From: DATAOG01 sp963840925
GTDB taxonomy: Bacteria > Pseudomonadota > Alphaproteobacteria > Geminicoccales > Geminicoccaceae
NCBI GenBank assembly: GCA_963840925.1
Contig: CAWJAY010000001.1
Coordinates: 1-64,000 of the forward strand
Direction of reading: 5' to 3'
Length of the DNA: 64,000 nucleotides
Both the position numbers and the translations under genes were made by a program. The notes under the pieces were generated by a model. It was not told where the DNA came from and did no database searches. It saw only the letters and a program-made list of their open reading frames with translations. This document shows positions 50,473 to 61,406 of the stretch, piece by piece. Positions within the stretch are counted from its first letter, which is position 1, and every line of letters begins with the position of its first letter.

Positions 50473-51453
50473 CTAGTAGACCACCGTCGGCCAGAAGGTG
50501 CCGGGGGCCAGCTCCTTGGCCGAGCCGACCAGCTTCTCGCCGCCGAGTTCGGCCAGGATCGCGTACAGCTTGGCGGCATCGGCCCGCTCGGCCTCGCCCC
50601 AGTGCTCGGCGATGCCGTCCTGGTAGCGCCGCTTGAGCGCCTCGAAGGTGGCGTCGTCCTTGGCCTTGGTCAGCGGCCGGATGCGCTCCCACTCGGCATC
50701 GGTCAGCATCAGCTGCTTGGCATCCCGCGAGGCCGCCGCGAACGCCTCGATCAGGCCGGGGTGGTCAGTGCCGAAGCTCTCGCGGAACACGTAGCCGATC
50801 TGCGGCGGCACGCTCGCAACCCCGAGCTCGGCGATCGCGTCCTCGACCCCGACCAGCTCCTTGAAGCCCTGGGCCTCGAGCCGGGCGCTGAAATGCCAGT
50901 AGTTCAGCACCGCATCCAGATCGCCGCTGGTCGCGGTCTCGTTCAGCAGCGGCGGCGCGCCATAGACCGGCTCGACCTCGGCCGCCAGGTCCATATCGTG
51001 GCGCTTGGTCGCCAGCCCCTGGATCAAGAGCCAGCTCTTGTCGATCGGGCCGCCGGCGACCCCGAGCTTCTTGCCCTTGAGGTCGGCGAGGCTCGCGATC
51101 TTCGAATCCGGCGGCACCATCACCGTACCGACCGTGCTCGAGTAGGGGATGAAGGTCAGCATCTCGCCTTCGGCGCGCTGGCGCGACACCCAGAGATAGT
51201 CGTCGACGATCGCGTCGACCGCCTCGCCCTGAAGCGCCACGTTGGTCGCCTCGCCGCTGCCGAAGCCCTGGACGTCGAGCGTGAAGCCGTGCTTGGCATC
51301 GAGCTGGTGGTGCTTGATGACGTCGAGCTCCCAATTGACCGTGCCGAACTCGAGCACGCCGACCCGGAGCGTGCCGAGATCGGCCGCCGGCGCGGCCCAG
51401 CTCGAGCATGCCAGCAGGGCCAGCGCTGCCGGCAGGATGCTGCGATGGTTCAC
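50473..51453 (-). CDS. Taurine/sulfonate-type ABC transporter substrate-binding protein
   Basis: A 326-residue NMT1/SsuA-like protein with a signal peptide (PAALALLACSSWAAPAA). Mature landmarks are LRVGVLEFGTVNWELDVIKHH, FGSGEATNVALQGEAVDAIV, SLADLKGKKLGVAGGPIDKSW, LLNETATSGDLDAVLNYWHF and IGYVFRESFGTDHPGLIEAF. It is the first gene of the importer operon. Ligand unknown; it is only distantly similar to the tandem array at 1-4 kb. Confidence 0.87.
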   Translation of the reverse strand: MNHRSILPAALALLACSSWAAPAADLGTLRVGVLEFGTVNWELDVIKHHQLDAKHGFTLDVQGFGSGEATNVALQGEAVDAIVDDYLWVSRQRAEGEMLTFIPYSSTVGTVMVPPDSKIASLADLKGKKLGVAGGPIDKSWLLIQGLATKRHDMDLAAEVEPVYGAPPLLNETATSGDLDAVLNYWHFSARLEAQGFKELVGVEDAIAELGVASVPPQIGYVFRESFGTDHPGLIEAFAAASRDAKQLMLTDAEWERIRPLTKAKDDATFEALKRRYQDGIAEHWGEAERADAAKLYAILAELGGEKLVGSAKELAPGTFWPTVVY

Positions 51454-51592
51454 GTGCGTCTCCCTGGATCGTTTTGGCCGGCACCGGGCCGGCGCTCGCC
51501 CTGCCGCTCCCGGCCTGCCTAAGGTAATCGCCCGGGCCGGGGAGGCAAAGGCCCCAAACCCGCGCTTGGCATCGCCACCTCAGTCCGCGCCG

Positions 51593-52409
51593 CTAGACCC
51601 CGGGGTTGTCGTCCATCGTGCCGATCACCTGCTGGTCGAAGTCGATGATCGCGCCGGTCAAGAGGCCCGAACTCGTCCGAGGTCAGGAAGGCGAGCGCGC
51701 GGGCGACCTCGTCGGGCTGGATCAGCCGGCCGAAGGGCTGGGCCTGGCTCACCTGCTCGAGCCAGTTGTCCGGGCGGCCGTGGACCCGGGTCTGGACCAG
51801 GTGCTCGCGCGGCGTGTTGGTCCAGCCGATGTTGAGGGTGTTGATCCGGATCCGGTCGCGCTTGAGCGCGTTGGCGAGGCCCCGGGTCATCGTCATCAAG
51901 GCACCCTTGGAGGCCGAGTACGCGATCAGGAACGGCGGCCCGCCGTAGGCGACGATCGTGCCGATGTTGGCGATCGCGCCCGCGATCTGGTGCCGGCGCA
52001 TGACCTCGACCGCGCGCTGGATCAGGAAGAACTGCGATTTGACGTTCAGCGCGAACAGCCGGTCCCAGACCTCCTCGGTCGTGGTCTCGAGCCGGCCGCG
52101 GTCGGTGCCGGCGGCGCAGTTGATCAGCACGTCGAGCCGGCCGAAGCTCTGCTCGGCGCTGTCGATGAAGTTACGGCAGTCGGTCAGGCGCTCGAGGTCG
52201 GCATGGACGTACTCGGTCGGGCAGCCGAGCCCGCTGATCGTGCGCGCGACCTGCTCGCCCTGCTCGAAGTTGCGCCCGCAGATCGCGATCCCGGCGGCGC
52301 CGCGGGCCGCGAGCAGGCGCGCGGTCGCCTCGCCCAGGCCCTGGGTGCCGCCGGTGATCGCCGCCACCTTGCCGGCGAACTGGCCCTGGGCAGTCTCGCT
52401 TGCGGTCAC
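51593..52409 (-). CDS. SDR family oxidoreductase (one C-terminal frameshift)
   Basis: From GTG 52409, preceded by GGAGGCGACC, the protein reads AAITGGTQGLGEATARLLAA, IAICGRNFEQGEQVA, NCAAGTDRGRLETTTEE, NIGTIVAYGGPPFLIAYSAS with the catalytic Y-x3-K (YSASK), and NIGWTNTPREHLVQTRVHG. An extra C near 51668 breaks the frame. The next frame ends LTGAIIDFDQQVIGTMDDNP with TAG at 51593-51595, the normal SDR C-terminus. The repaired protein has about 271 residues and is divergent from the Gfo/Idh/MocA gene. It probably acts on a polyol or sugar substrate. Confidence 0.83.
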
Positions 52410-52493
52410 GGTCGCCTCCCATCTTGCGCCGATCGCGGGCCATGCTGAGACAATGCGCGCACTCTGGCAAGCGCGGCCAAAGGGGGAGAAGCC

Positions 52494-53657
52494 ATGCGGG
52501 AGATCCGGATCGGGCTGATCGGCGCCGGCTGGATGGGCAAGGCGCACGCGATCGCCTATCGGAACGTCGCGGCGGTGTTCGGGACCGAGCCCGCGGTGCC
52601 GAAGCTCGAGGTGGTCGCCGATCTCAATCCGGCCTGGGCCAAGGCAGCCGCGGAAACTCTCGGCTTTGCCCGCTGGACCGCGGACTGGCGCGAGGTGGTC
52701 GAGGACCCCAACGTCGATGCGGTCGACATCACCGCCCCCAACCACGTCCACGCCGAGGTCGCGCTCGCCGCGCTCGCCGCCGGCAAGCCGGTCTATTGCG
52801 AGAAGCCGCTGGCCAACAGCGCGGCCGAGACCCGGCCGATGGCGGCGGCCGCCAAGGCCGCGGGCGTCCCGACCCTGGTCGGCTTCAATTACCTGAAGAA
52901 CCCCGCGCACCCTTACGCGCGCGAGCTGATCCAGGGCGGCGAGCTTGGCGAGCTGATGCTGTTCCGCGGCACCTTCGATCAGGATCTGCAGGCCGACCCC
53001 GACTTCCCGTTCACCTGGCGCCACGAGCGCAAGATCGCCGGCACCGGCACGCTCGGCGACATGGCCTCGCACACCCAGGCGTTCGCGCAATACCTGATCG
53101 GCGACACGGTCGAGGTCTGCGGCCTGCTCGAGACCTTCATCCGCGAGCGGCCGGTCGCGGCGAGCGGCACCGGCCAGAGCTCGCGGGCGGCGGCCGGGGC
53201 GCCGACCCGCCCGGTCGAGAACGACGACGTGACCCAATACCTGATGCGCTTTGCCAACGGTGCGATCGGCACGATCGGCTCGAGCCGGGTCGGCACCGGC
53301 CGCAAGCTCGGCCTCGACTACGAGATCCAGGGGACCAAGGGCGCGCTCCGGTTCACCCAGGAGCGGATGAACGAGCTCCAGCTCTACCGCCATACCGAGC
53401 CCGCGGCCGAGCGCGGCTTCAAGACCATCTACATCGGCCCCGACCACCCGGGCTATGCCGCCTTCCACCCGATCCCCGGGATCGGGCTCGGCTACAACGA
53501 CCAGAAGATCATCGAGGCGCGCGAGCTGATCTGCGCGGTCGCCGAGGGCCGGCCGGCCGAGCCCGACTTCGCCTTCGGCCACGCGGTCACGCGGGTGATC
53601 GATGCGGTCCAGAAGTCGGCGGACGAAGGCCGCTGGGTCAAGGTCGAGCAGACCTGA
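52494..53657 (+). CDS. Gfo/Idh/MocA family oxidoreductase
   Basis: A 387-residue NAD(P)-dependent sugar/inositol-type dehydrogenase. The Rossmann start is IGLIGAGWMGKAHAIAYRN, the conserved catalytic EKP is in GKPVYCEKPLANSAAET, and GTGTLGDMASHTQAFAQYLIG supplies the later Asp/His. The C-terminus (FAFGHAVTRVIDAVQKSADE) is complete. Divergent by 84 bp from the SDR gene, so both may belong to a sugar or cyclitol pathway. The substrate is not identifiable. Confidence 0.88.
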   Translation: MREIRIGLIGAGWMGKAHAIAYRNVAAVFGTEPAVPKLEVVADLNPAWAKAAAETLGFARWTADWREVVEDPNVDAVDITAPNHVHAEVALAALAAGKPVYCEKPLANSAAETRPMAAAAKAAGVPTLVGFNYLKNPAHPYARELIQGGELGELMLFRGTFDQDLQADPDFPFTWRHERKIAGTGTLGDMASHTQAFAQYLIGDTVEVCGLLETFIRERPVAASGTGQSSRAAAGAPTRPVENDDVTQYLMRFANGAIGTIGSSRVGTGRKLGLDYEIQGTKGALRFTQERMNELQLYRHTEPAAERGFKTIYIGPDHPGYAAFHPIPGIGLGYNDQKIIEARELICAVAEGRPAEPDFAFGHAVTRVIDAVQKSADEGRWVKVEQT

Positions 53658-53795
53658 GCCCGCGCGCGGGCCGAGCACGACGCTTTTGTCGAGCGCTGAA
53701 GTCTGACATGATGCCGATGCCGCGAGGGCAAGTCGAACGGCGGCGGCGGTGCTATGAATTGCGGTCGCCATGCCCGGTCTCTGCATGGATTGAAG

Positions 53796-55124
53796 ATGAT
53801 GGTCGAGAGCTCAGCCTCACGCCGACGGTTCCTCAAGGATAGCGCCGGCGCGGCCGTGGTGGCGGCGGCGCCGGCGATCCTGTCGAGCCGGGCCCGTGCC
53901 CAGCGCAAGACCCTCAAGATCTCGCAATGGAAGCATTTCGTGCCGGCCTTCGACGACTGGTTCAGTGGCAGCTACGTCAAGGAATGGGGCGAGCAGAACG
54001 ACACCGAGGTCATCGTCGACTATGTCCCGCTCGACGACATCGCCAACCGGGCGCAGGCCGAAGTGGCGGCGGGGCAGGGGCACGATCTGTTCATCTTTCT
54101 GGTGCCGCACGCCGCGTTCGCCGATCAGGTGATCGATCATCGTGAGATCTACGAGGAATGCCGGCGCCGCTACGGGCCGGCCAGCGACTACGCGCTCAAA
54201 AGCACGTTCAATCCCAGGATCGACAAGTACTTTGGCTTCCTGGTCTCCTACCATCCCGCGCTGACGATTTACCGCAAAGATCTGTGGGATGAGGTCGACT
54301 GGGCGCCGGACAGCTGGGAGGGCGTCCTGGCCGGCGGGCGCTGGATCAAGCTCGCGCACAACAAGGCGGTCGGCTTCAGCCTGGCCCGGGAGGCGAACGC
54401 CAATCAGACGATGCGCGCGATCATGTACTCGTTCGGCAGCTCCGAGCAGGATGCCGAGGCCAACCCGGCGCTGAAGTCGAAGGCGACCCTCGAGGCGCTC
54501 AAATACGTCAAGGCGCTCTACCAGGAGGCCATGGTCGAGGAGGTCCTGACCTGGGACCCGGCCTCCAACAACCGCTTCATGCTGAACGGCGACGGGTCGC
54601 TGACGCTGGATACGATCTCGCTGCCGCGGGCCAGCGAGACCATGCAGCTGCCGATCGCACCCGACCTGGTGCTGGCCAAGGCGCCGATCGGGCCGGTGGC
54701 GCGAGCGGCGCCGTCGTTCGGCCTGCACAGCTACGTGATCTGGAAGTTCGCCCAGAACATTGCGGGCGCCAGGCAGTTCCTGGTCGACTACATCGGCCAT
54801 TCGCAGGATGCCTTCCGCGCCAGCGGATTCCAGAACACGCCGACCTTCCCGGGCGCGGTGCCCGATCTGCCAAAGCTGGTCAGCGACGACCCGGCCGGCC
54901 CCGGCAAGTACGCTCTGCTGGCCGAGGTCGCGAGCTGGAGTGCGGCCGTCGGCTATCCGGGCGACACCAATCCGGCGGTCAGCGAGGTCTTTCACACCGG
55001 CCTGATCCCGGCGATGTTCGCCGCGGCCGCCACCGGCCGGATGACGCCGGAGGCGGCGCTCGATCAGGCCGATGCCGAGCTGCGCCTGATCTTCGACAAG
55101 TGGCGGGCCAGTGGCCAGATCTGA
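53796..55124 (+). CDS. Tat-exported extracellular solute-binding protein (family 1), orphan
   Basis: About 442 residues. After MMVESSASRRRFLKDSAGAA, a strong twin-arginine signal, the mature protein begins LKISQWKHFVPAFDDWFSG and has EVIVDYVPLDDIANRAQAEV, GHDLFIFLVPHAAFADQVID, FGFLVSYHPALTIYRKDLWD and FGLHSYVIWKFAQNIAGARQ, consistent with the sugar/oligosaccharide binding family 1. No permease or ATPase follows; the next gene is a histidine kinase 41 bp downstream, so it might be the ligand sensor for that signalling operon. ATG 53796 or 53799 are the likely starts. Confidence 0.82.
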   Translation: MMVESSASRRRFLKDSAGAAVVAAAPAILSSRARAQRKTLKISQWKHFVPAFDDWFSGSYVKEWGEQNDTEVIVDYVPLDDIANRAQAEVAAGQGHDLFIFLVPHAAFADQVIDHREIYEECRRRYGPASDYALKSTFNPRIDKYFGFLVSYHPALTIYRKDLWDEVDWAPDSWEGVLAGGRWIKLAHNKAVGFSLAREANANQTMRAIMYSFGSSEQDAEANPALKSKATLEALKYVKALYQEAMVEEVLTWDPASNNRFMLNGDGSLTLDTISLPRASETMQLPIAPDLVLAKAPIGPVARAAPSFGLHSYVIWKFAQNIAGARQFLVDYIGHSQDAFRASGFQNTPTFPGAVPDLPKLVSDDPAGPGKYALLAEVASWSAAVGYPGDTNPAVSEVFHTGLIPAMFAAAATGRMTPEAALDQADAELRLIFDKWRASGQI

Positions 55125-55165
55125 CCCGGCGGCCATGCCCGGCTGAGGTCGGCGCGGGAGCGGCG

Positions 55166-57075
<1,910 letters not shown>

Positions 57076-57079
<4 letters not shown>

Positions 57080-57452
57080 CCAAGCGCATCCTCGTGGTCG
57101 AAGACCAGGACGACAACCGGCGGATCATCCGCGACCTTTGAGCAGCGTCGGCTACCAGATGATCGAGGCGCTCGATGGCGCGGTCGGGGTCGAGCTCGCT
57201 GCGCGCGAGCGTCCGGACCTGATCCTGATGGACATCCAGCTGCCCCTGCTCGACGGCTACGAAGCGACCCGGCGGATCCGCGAATACCCCGAGTTGGGCC
57301 AGATCCCGATCATCGCGGTCACGTCTTATGCCTTGAGCGGCGACGACGCCAAGGCCTTGGCGGCCGGCTGCAACGCCTACATCGCCAAGCCCTTCAGCCC
57401 GCGCGAGCTGCTCGCGATGATCCGCGAGCTGCTCGGCGACGCCGACGAGTAG
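57076..57452 (+). CDS. Single-domain (CheY-like) response regulator, one frameshift
   Basis: ATG 57076 gives MTKRILVVEDQDDNRRIIRD, then TTTGAGC makes a stop; one added base restores LLSSVGYQMIEALDGAVGVE, LAARERPDLILMDIQLPLLD (phospho-acceptor Asp) and IPIIAVTSYALSGDDAKALA through AYIAKPFSPRELLAMIRELL. The repaired protein has about 124 residues, a receiver alone. It lies between the hybrid-style kinase and the receiver-cyclase, as in multi-step relays that use a stand-alone receiver. The indel is in a T-run, so it is probably a sequencing error. Confidence 0.82.
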
Positions 57453-57462
57453 GCGGCGAGCG

Positions 57463-58613
57463 ATGCGCGAACCGGCGCGGATCATGGTCGTCGACGACAA
57501 CGCCGCCAACGTCGAGATCCTCGAGACCCGGCTGCGCGCGCAGGGCTACGAGGTGCTGACGGCAACCGACGGCATCCAGGGGCTGGAGCGCGCCCGGGCG
57601 GCGACCCCGGATCTGATCCTGCTCGACGTGATGATGCCGGGCAAGGACGGCATCCAGGTCTGCCGCGAGCTCAAGGCGGATCCCAGCCTGCCGTTCATGC
57701 CGATCATCCTGGTCACGGCGCGCTCCGATCCGGGCGACATCGTGGCCGGCCTCGATGCCGGCGGCGACGAGTACATCACCAAGCCCCTCGATCAGGCGGC
57801 GCTGGTGGCGCGGGTCCGCTCGATCCTGCGCATCAAGGCCCTGCACGACACCGTCCAGCAGCAGGCGGCCAGGATCGAGGACTGGAACCGGACCCTCGAG
57901 CGGCGGGTCGCGGCCCAGCTGGCCGAGATCGAGCGCCTGGGCGAGCTCAGGCGGTTCCTGTCGCCGCAGATCGCCAGCTGATCCTGACCTCGGGCGACGC
58001 CCACCTGCTCGAGAGCCATCGCCGCGAGGTGGTCGTCGTGTTCTGCGACCTGCGCGGCTTCACGGGCTTTGCCGAGAGCGCCGAGCCCGAGGAGGTGATG
58101 GCGATTCTGAGAGAATACCACGAGGCCATGGGCGAGCTGACCTTCCGCTACGAGGGCACGCTCGAGCGGTTCGTCTGCGACGGGGTCGTCGTGCTGTTCA
58201 ACGACCCGCTGCCCTGCCCGGACCCGGCCGCGCGCGCGGTGCGCATGGCGCTCGAGATGCGGGCGCGGGTCGCCGGGCTCGCCCGGAGCTGGCGCCGGCA
58301 GGGCCACGAGCTGGGCTTTGGCGTCGGCATCGCCCAGGGTTACGCGACGCTCGGGCAGATCGGCTTCGCCGGCCGGTTCGATTACTCGGCGATCGGTCCG
58401 GTGCCCAATCTCGCTTCGCGGCTGTGCGACGCGGCCGCCGACGGCGAGATCTTGATCAGCCAGCGCGCGCTCGCGGCGGTCGAGGGCCTGGTCGAGACCG
58501 AGCCGGCCGGCGAGCTGGCGCTGAAGGGCTTCGCCCGGCCGGTGACCGCCTGTCGCATCCTCCGCCTGCGCGCGCATGAAGCGTGTCCCGGCCTTTTGGA
58601 GAGCAGCCCATGA
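57463..58613 (+). CDS. Response regulator fused to class III adenylate cyclase (one frameshift)
   Basis: The receiver (residues 1-120) has VVDDN at 9-13, phospho-acceptor Asp55 (LILLDVMMPGKDG) and YITKPLDQAALVARV, then a coiled-coil linker (IEDWNRTLERRVAAQLAEIE). At FLSPQIAS a stop appears because one base is missing near 57977; restoring it gives PQIAELILTSGDAHLLESHR and the cyclase domain REVVVVFCDLRGFTGFAES, LERFVCDGVVVLFNDPL and FDYSAIGPVPNLASRLCDAA. Both metal-binding Asp are present. About 383 residues after repair. Phosphorylation by the upstream kinase would control cAMP output. The stop overlaps the DUF3616 gene by 4 bp. Confidence 0.82.
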
Positions 58614-59791
58614 CCGATGCGCGCCGACCCCCGGCCAAGCCCGAACGGCGCGTCCGCCTCGATTTTCGCGACCACGCCGATGGCGAGGCCGCCCAGCAGG
58701 AGGTGCGATCGAACCTGTCCTCGATTACCGCGTGCGGTCGCTGCCTGTGGGTCTCCAACGACGAGCTCGCGACCGTGGAGCGCCTGCTGCGCCAAGACGA
58801 CGGCGGCTTCGCCGAGCACGTGGTCATGCAGCTTGCGGAGCTGTTCGATCTGCCCGAAGACGAAGGGGGCGAGATGGACATCGAGGGCCTCGACATCGCC
58901 GACGGCTATCTATGGGTCGTGGGCTCGCACAGCCTGACCCGCGCCAAGCCCAAACCCCAGGAGAACGATGCGGCGGTGGCGCTTGCGCTGCTCAGTGAGG
59001 TCGAGCATCACCCGAACCGCCATTTTCTTGGCCGCATCCCGCTGGCCGAGGCGGCGCCCGACGTCTTCGAAGCCCGGGCACGGGTCAAAGGCAAGGGCAA
59101 CCGGCGCCACAGCGGATGCCTGAAGATTTCCAGCGACGGCAATGCGATCGACAAGGAGCTCCGGCGCGACGTGCACATTGCCCGCTTCATGGCCGTGCCG
59201 GCCAAGGAGAACGGCTTCGACATCGAAGGCCTCGCCGCGCGCGGCGATCGCGTGCTGCTCGGGCTGCGCGGCCCGGTGCTGCGCGGCTGGGCGATGCTGC
59301 TGCAGCTCGAGGTCGAGGAGCGCAAGCCGGGCCGGCTCCACCTCAACAAGATCGGCCCCGCCGGCCAGCGCTATATCAAGCATTTCCTCGACCTCGAGGG
59401 GCTCGGCATCCGCGAGCTCGCGTTCGACGGCGACGCGCTCTTGATCCTCGCCGGGCCGACCATGGACCTCGACGGACCGGTCGTGCTCTACCGCTGGCCG
59501 GAGGCACTCGGGGCGGCCGAACAGCAGGTCGTGCCGGCCGATCAGCTCGAGGTCGTCCTCGAGCTGCCCTATGGCCGCGGCTTCGACCATGCCGAGGGCA
59601 TCTGCCTGCTGGCCGGCGAGGGCGGGGCGAAGGAGCTGATGGTCGTCTACGATTCGCCGGCCAAGGACCGGCTGCACGCGGCGAGCGCGATCGAGACCGA
59701 CGTCTTCGCGCTCGAGCGCCGCCGGCCCGCCAGGGAGCAGAAGCGCCCACCTCGCCGCGCTGCCGTAAGTTCGCGCAGCGCGCGGCGATGA
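58610..59791 (+). CDS. DUF3616 family protein
   Basis: A 393-residue protein from ATG 58610. Family-like blocks are RLDFRDHADGEAAQQEVRSN, GRCLWVSNDELATVERLLR, GGEMDIEGLDIADGYLWVVG, NGFDIEGLAARGDRVLLGLR and DLEGLGIRELAFDGDALLIL; repeated DIEGL phrases suggest a beta-propeller-like repeat. No signal peptide is seen, so it is probably cytoplasmic. Function unknown. It is coupled by 4-bp overlaps to the cyclase before it and the acetyltransferase after it, so the five genes 55166-60351 are one transcription unit. Confidence 0.82.
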   Translation: MTDARRPPAKPERRVRLDFRDHADGEAAQQEVRSNLSSITACGRCLWVSNDELATVERLLRQDDGGFAEHVVMQLAELFDLPEDEGGEMDIEGLDIADGYLWVVGSHSLTRAKPKPQENDAAVALALLSEVEHHPNRHFLGRIPLAEAAPDVFEARARVKGKGNRRHSGCLKISSDGNAIDKELRRDVHIARFMAVPAKENGFDIEGLAARGDRVLLGLRGPVLRGWAMLLQLEVEERKPGRLHLNKIGPAGQRYIKHFLDLEGLGIRELAFDGDALLILAGPTMDLDGPVVLYRWPEALGAAEQQVVPADQLEVVLELPYGRGFDHAEGICLLAGEGGAKELMVVYDSPAKDRLHAASAIETDVFALERRRPAREQKRPPRRAAVSSRSARR

Positions 59792-60351
59792 CCACGGCTC
59801 GCCCGCTGCTGCGCGCCTGTCGCCAGCACGACCTCGAGGCGGTCCGCGCGATCTACGAGCTGGAGGTGCTCGAGGGCACGGCGTCGTTCGAGCTCGAGCC
59901 GCCGGACCTTGCCGAACTGACGTCGCGCTGGCAGGCGATCCGGGCGGTGGGCTTGCCTTATCTGGTCGCGGAGCTCGACGGCCGCATCGCGGGCTATGCC
60001 TACGCCGGGCCGTACCGAGCCCGGGCCGGCTATCGCTACACCTGCGAGGACTCGGTCTATATCGCCCGCTCGACCCGCCGCCTTGGGCTCGGGCGCCTGC
60101 TGCTCGACCGGGTGATCGCCGAGGCGAGCGCGGCCGGCCGCCGCCAGATGGTCGCGATCATCGGCAATTCGGCCCATTGCGCCTCGATCCGGCTGCACGA
60201 GCGGGCGGGTTTCCGGCTGGTCGGCACGCTTCAGGACGTGGGCTGCAAGTTCGGCCGCTGGCTGGACACGGTGATCATGCAGCGCCCGCTCGGCGCCGGC
60301 CCAGTCCCGGTCGAGGCGCCGCGGCCGGCGACCGACCGGACCCGAACTTAG
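59788..60351 (+). CDS. GNAT N-acetyltransferase, phosphinothricin acetyltransferase-like
   Basis: A 187-residue GNAT protein: LLRACRQHDLEAVRAIYELE, VLEGTASFELEPPDLAEL, AGYAYAGPYRARAGYRYTCE, the acetyl-CoA loop STRRLGLGRLLLDRVIAEA (R-x2-G-x-G type), MVAIIGNSAHCASIRLHERA, GFRLVGTLQDVGCKFGRWLD. These are the blocks of the Pat/Bar/YncA group, which acetylates methionine sulfone/sulfoximine or phosphinothricin-like compounds. Its ATG overlaps the DUF3616 stop. The following 173-bp gap shows no gene. Confidence 0.88.
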   Translation: MTTARPLLRACRQHDLEAVRAIYELEVLEGTASFELEPPDLAELTSRWQAIRAVGLPYLVAELDGRIAGYAYAGPYRARAGYRYTCEDSVYIARSTRRLGLGRLLLDRVIAEASAAGRRQMVAIIGNSAHCASIRLHERAGFRLVGTLQDVGCKFGRWLDTVIMQRPLGAGPVPVEAPRPATDRTRT

Positions 60352-60524
60352 GGGCAGGCAAGCCGCGCTGCATGGCCCATTCATGATCTGGCCTCATAGG
60401 TCGATGCGGATCATCCGCCTGATCAGAAGTCGCGACTCCGGCTAACTTCTGCCCTCCGCCCGACGGGGGAAGATGTCGGCGACGCCAAGGACGTTTCGTT
60501 CACGATCGGCAGGGAGGCGAGACA

Positions 60525-61340
60525 ATGGCACCACAGGCTAAGGCTATCAGCGGTTTCGATTTCAGCGATGCCATGGTCGTCGTCACCGGGGCGGCCGCCG
60601 GCCTCGGCCTGGGCATCGCCCAGGCGTTCCACGCTGCCGGCGGCCGGGTGGCGCTCGGCGACCTGCGCCAGGACGCGGTCGAGCGCGCGGCGGCCGGGCT
60701 GGGCGGCGAGCGGACGTTCGCCGACGTTCTCGATGTGCGGGACGCGACCTCGGTGCAGGCTTTCTTCGCGGCGGCGGAGCGGACCCTGGGTCCGGTCACG
60801 ATCGCCGTGGCCAATGCCGGCGTGGTTCCGAACTGCCCGGTGCTCGACATGGCGGTCGAGGAATGGGACCGCGTGATCGAGACCAACCTGCGCGGGGTGT
60901 TTCTTACCTGCCGGGCGGCGGCGCGCAGCATGCAGGCCGGCGAGCGCCCCGGCAAGATCATCACGATCTCGTCCGGCGCCTACGCCAGCGGTCGGCTCGG
61001 CGCCGCGCACTACTGCGCGTCCAAGGCCGGCATCGTCATGTTCACGCGGGTGCTGGCCATGGAGCTTGCTGAGCGGCGCATCAACGTGAACTCGATCGCG
61101 CCCGGCTATATCGATACCCAGCCGGAGGGCGCGCCCGTGGTCCCGGTCTCGGCCTTCCGGGACGCGATGCTCAAGAACATCCCACTAGGGCGGTTCGGCA
61201 CGCCGGCGGACGTCGCCCAGGCCGCGCTGTTCCTGGCCTCGCCGGCGGCCGACTACGTGACCGGCGAGGTGCTGGCCGTCAACGGCGGGGCCTTTGCCGG
61301 GCGGGCGTACCTGCCGCTTGGCTCGCCGAAGGCGCGCTGA
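60525..61340 (+). CDS. SDR family oxidoreductase
   Basis: A 271-residue classical SDR, preceded by GGGAGGCGAGACA. The cofactor loop TGAAAGLG is at residues 21-28; ANAGVVPNCPVLDMAVEEWD, the catalytic Ser in ITISSGAYASGRLG and Y-x3-K in AHYCASKAGIVMF follow, then NVNSIAPGYIDTQPEG and VTGEVLAVNGGAF. It is a single gene followed by a candidate terminator. Substrate unknown. Confidence 0.87.
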   Translation: MAPQAKAISGFDFSDAMVVVTGAAAGLGLGIAQAFHAAGGRVALGDLRQDAVERAAAGLGGERTFADVLDVRDATSVQAFFAAAERTLGPVTIAVANAGVVPNCPVLDMAVEEWDRVIETNLRGVFLTCRAAARSMQAGERPGKIITISSGAYASGRLGAAHYCASKAGIVMFTRVLAMELAERRINVNSIAPGYIDTQPEGAPVVPVSAFRDAMLKNIPLGRFGTPADVAQAALFLASPAADYVTGEVLAVNGGAFAGRAYLPLGSPKAR

Positions 61341-61374
61341 CCGACGACGGTGCTCGGCAGCAAGCGCGCGGCGG

Positions 61375-61397
61375 CCCGAAGGCCATCATCGGGTTTT
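61375..61397 (+). terminator. Candidate Rho-independent terminator after the SDR gene
   Basis: CCCGA-AGGCCATCA-TCGGG followed by TTTT lies 35 bp after the SDR stop, between convergent genes. The stem has only 5-6 bp, so it is weak. Confidence 0.35.
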
Positions 61398-61406
61398 CGG
61401 TCTCGG

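Noticed and set aside
51519..53786. A 755-codon minus-strand frame
   Set aside because: Only its 3' third is the SDR gene; the 5' two thirds are antisense to the Gfo/Idh/MocA gene.
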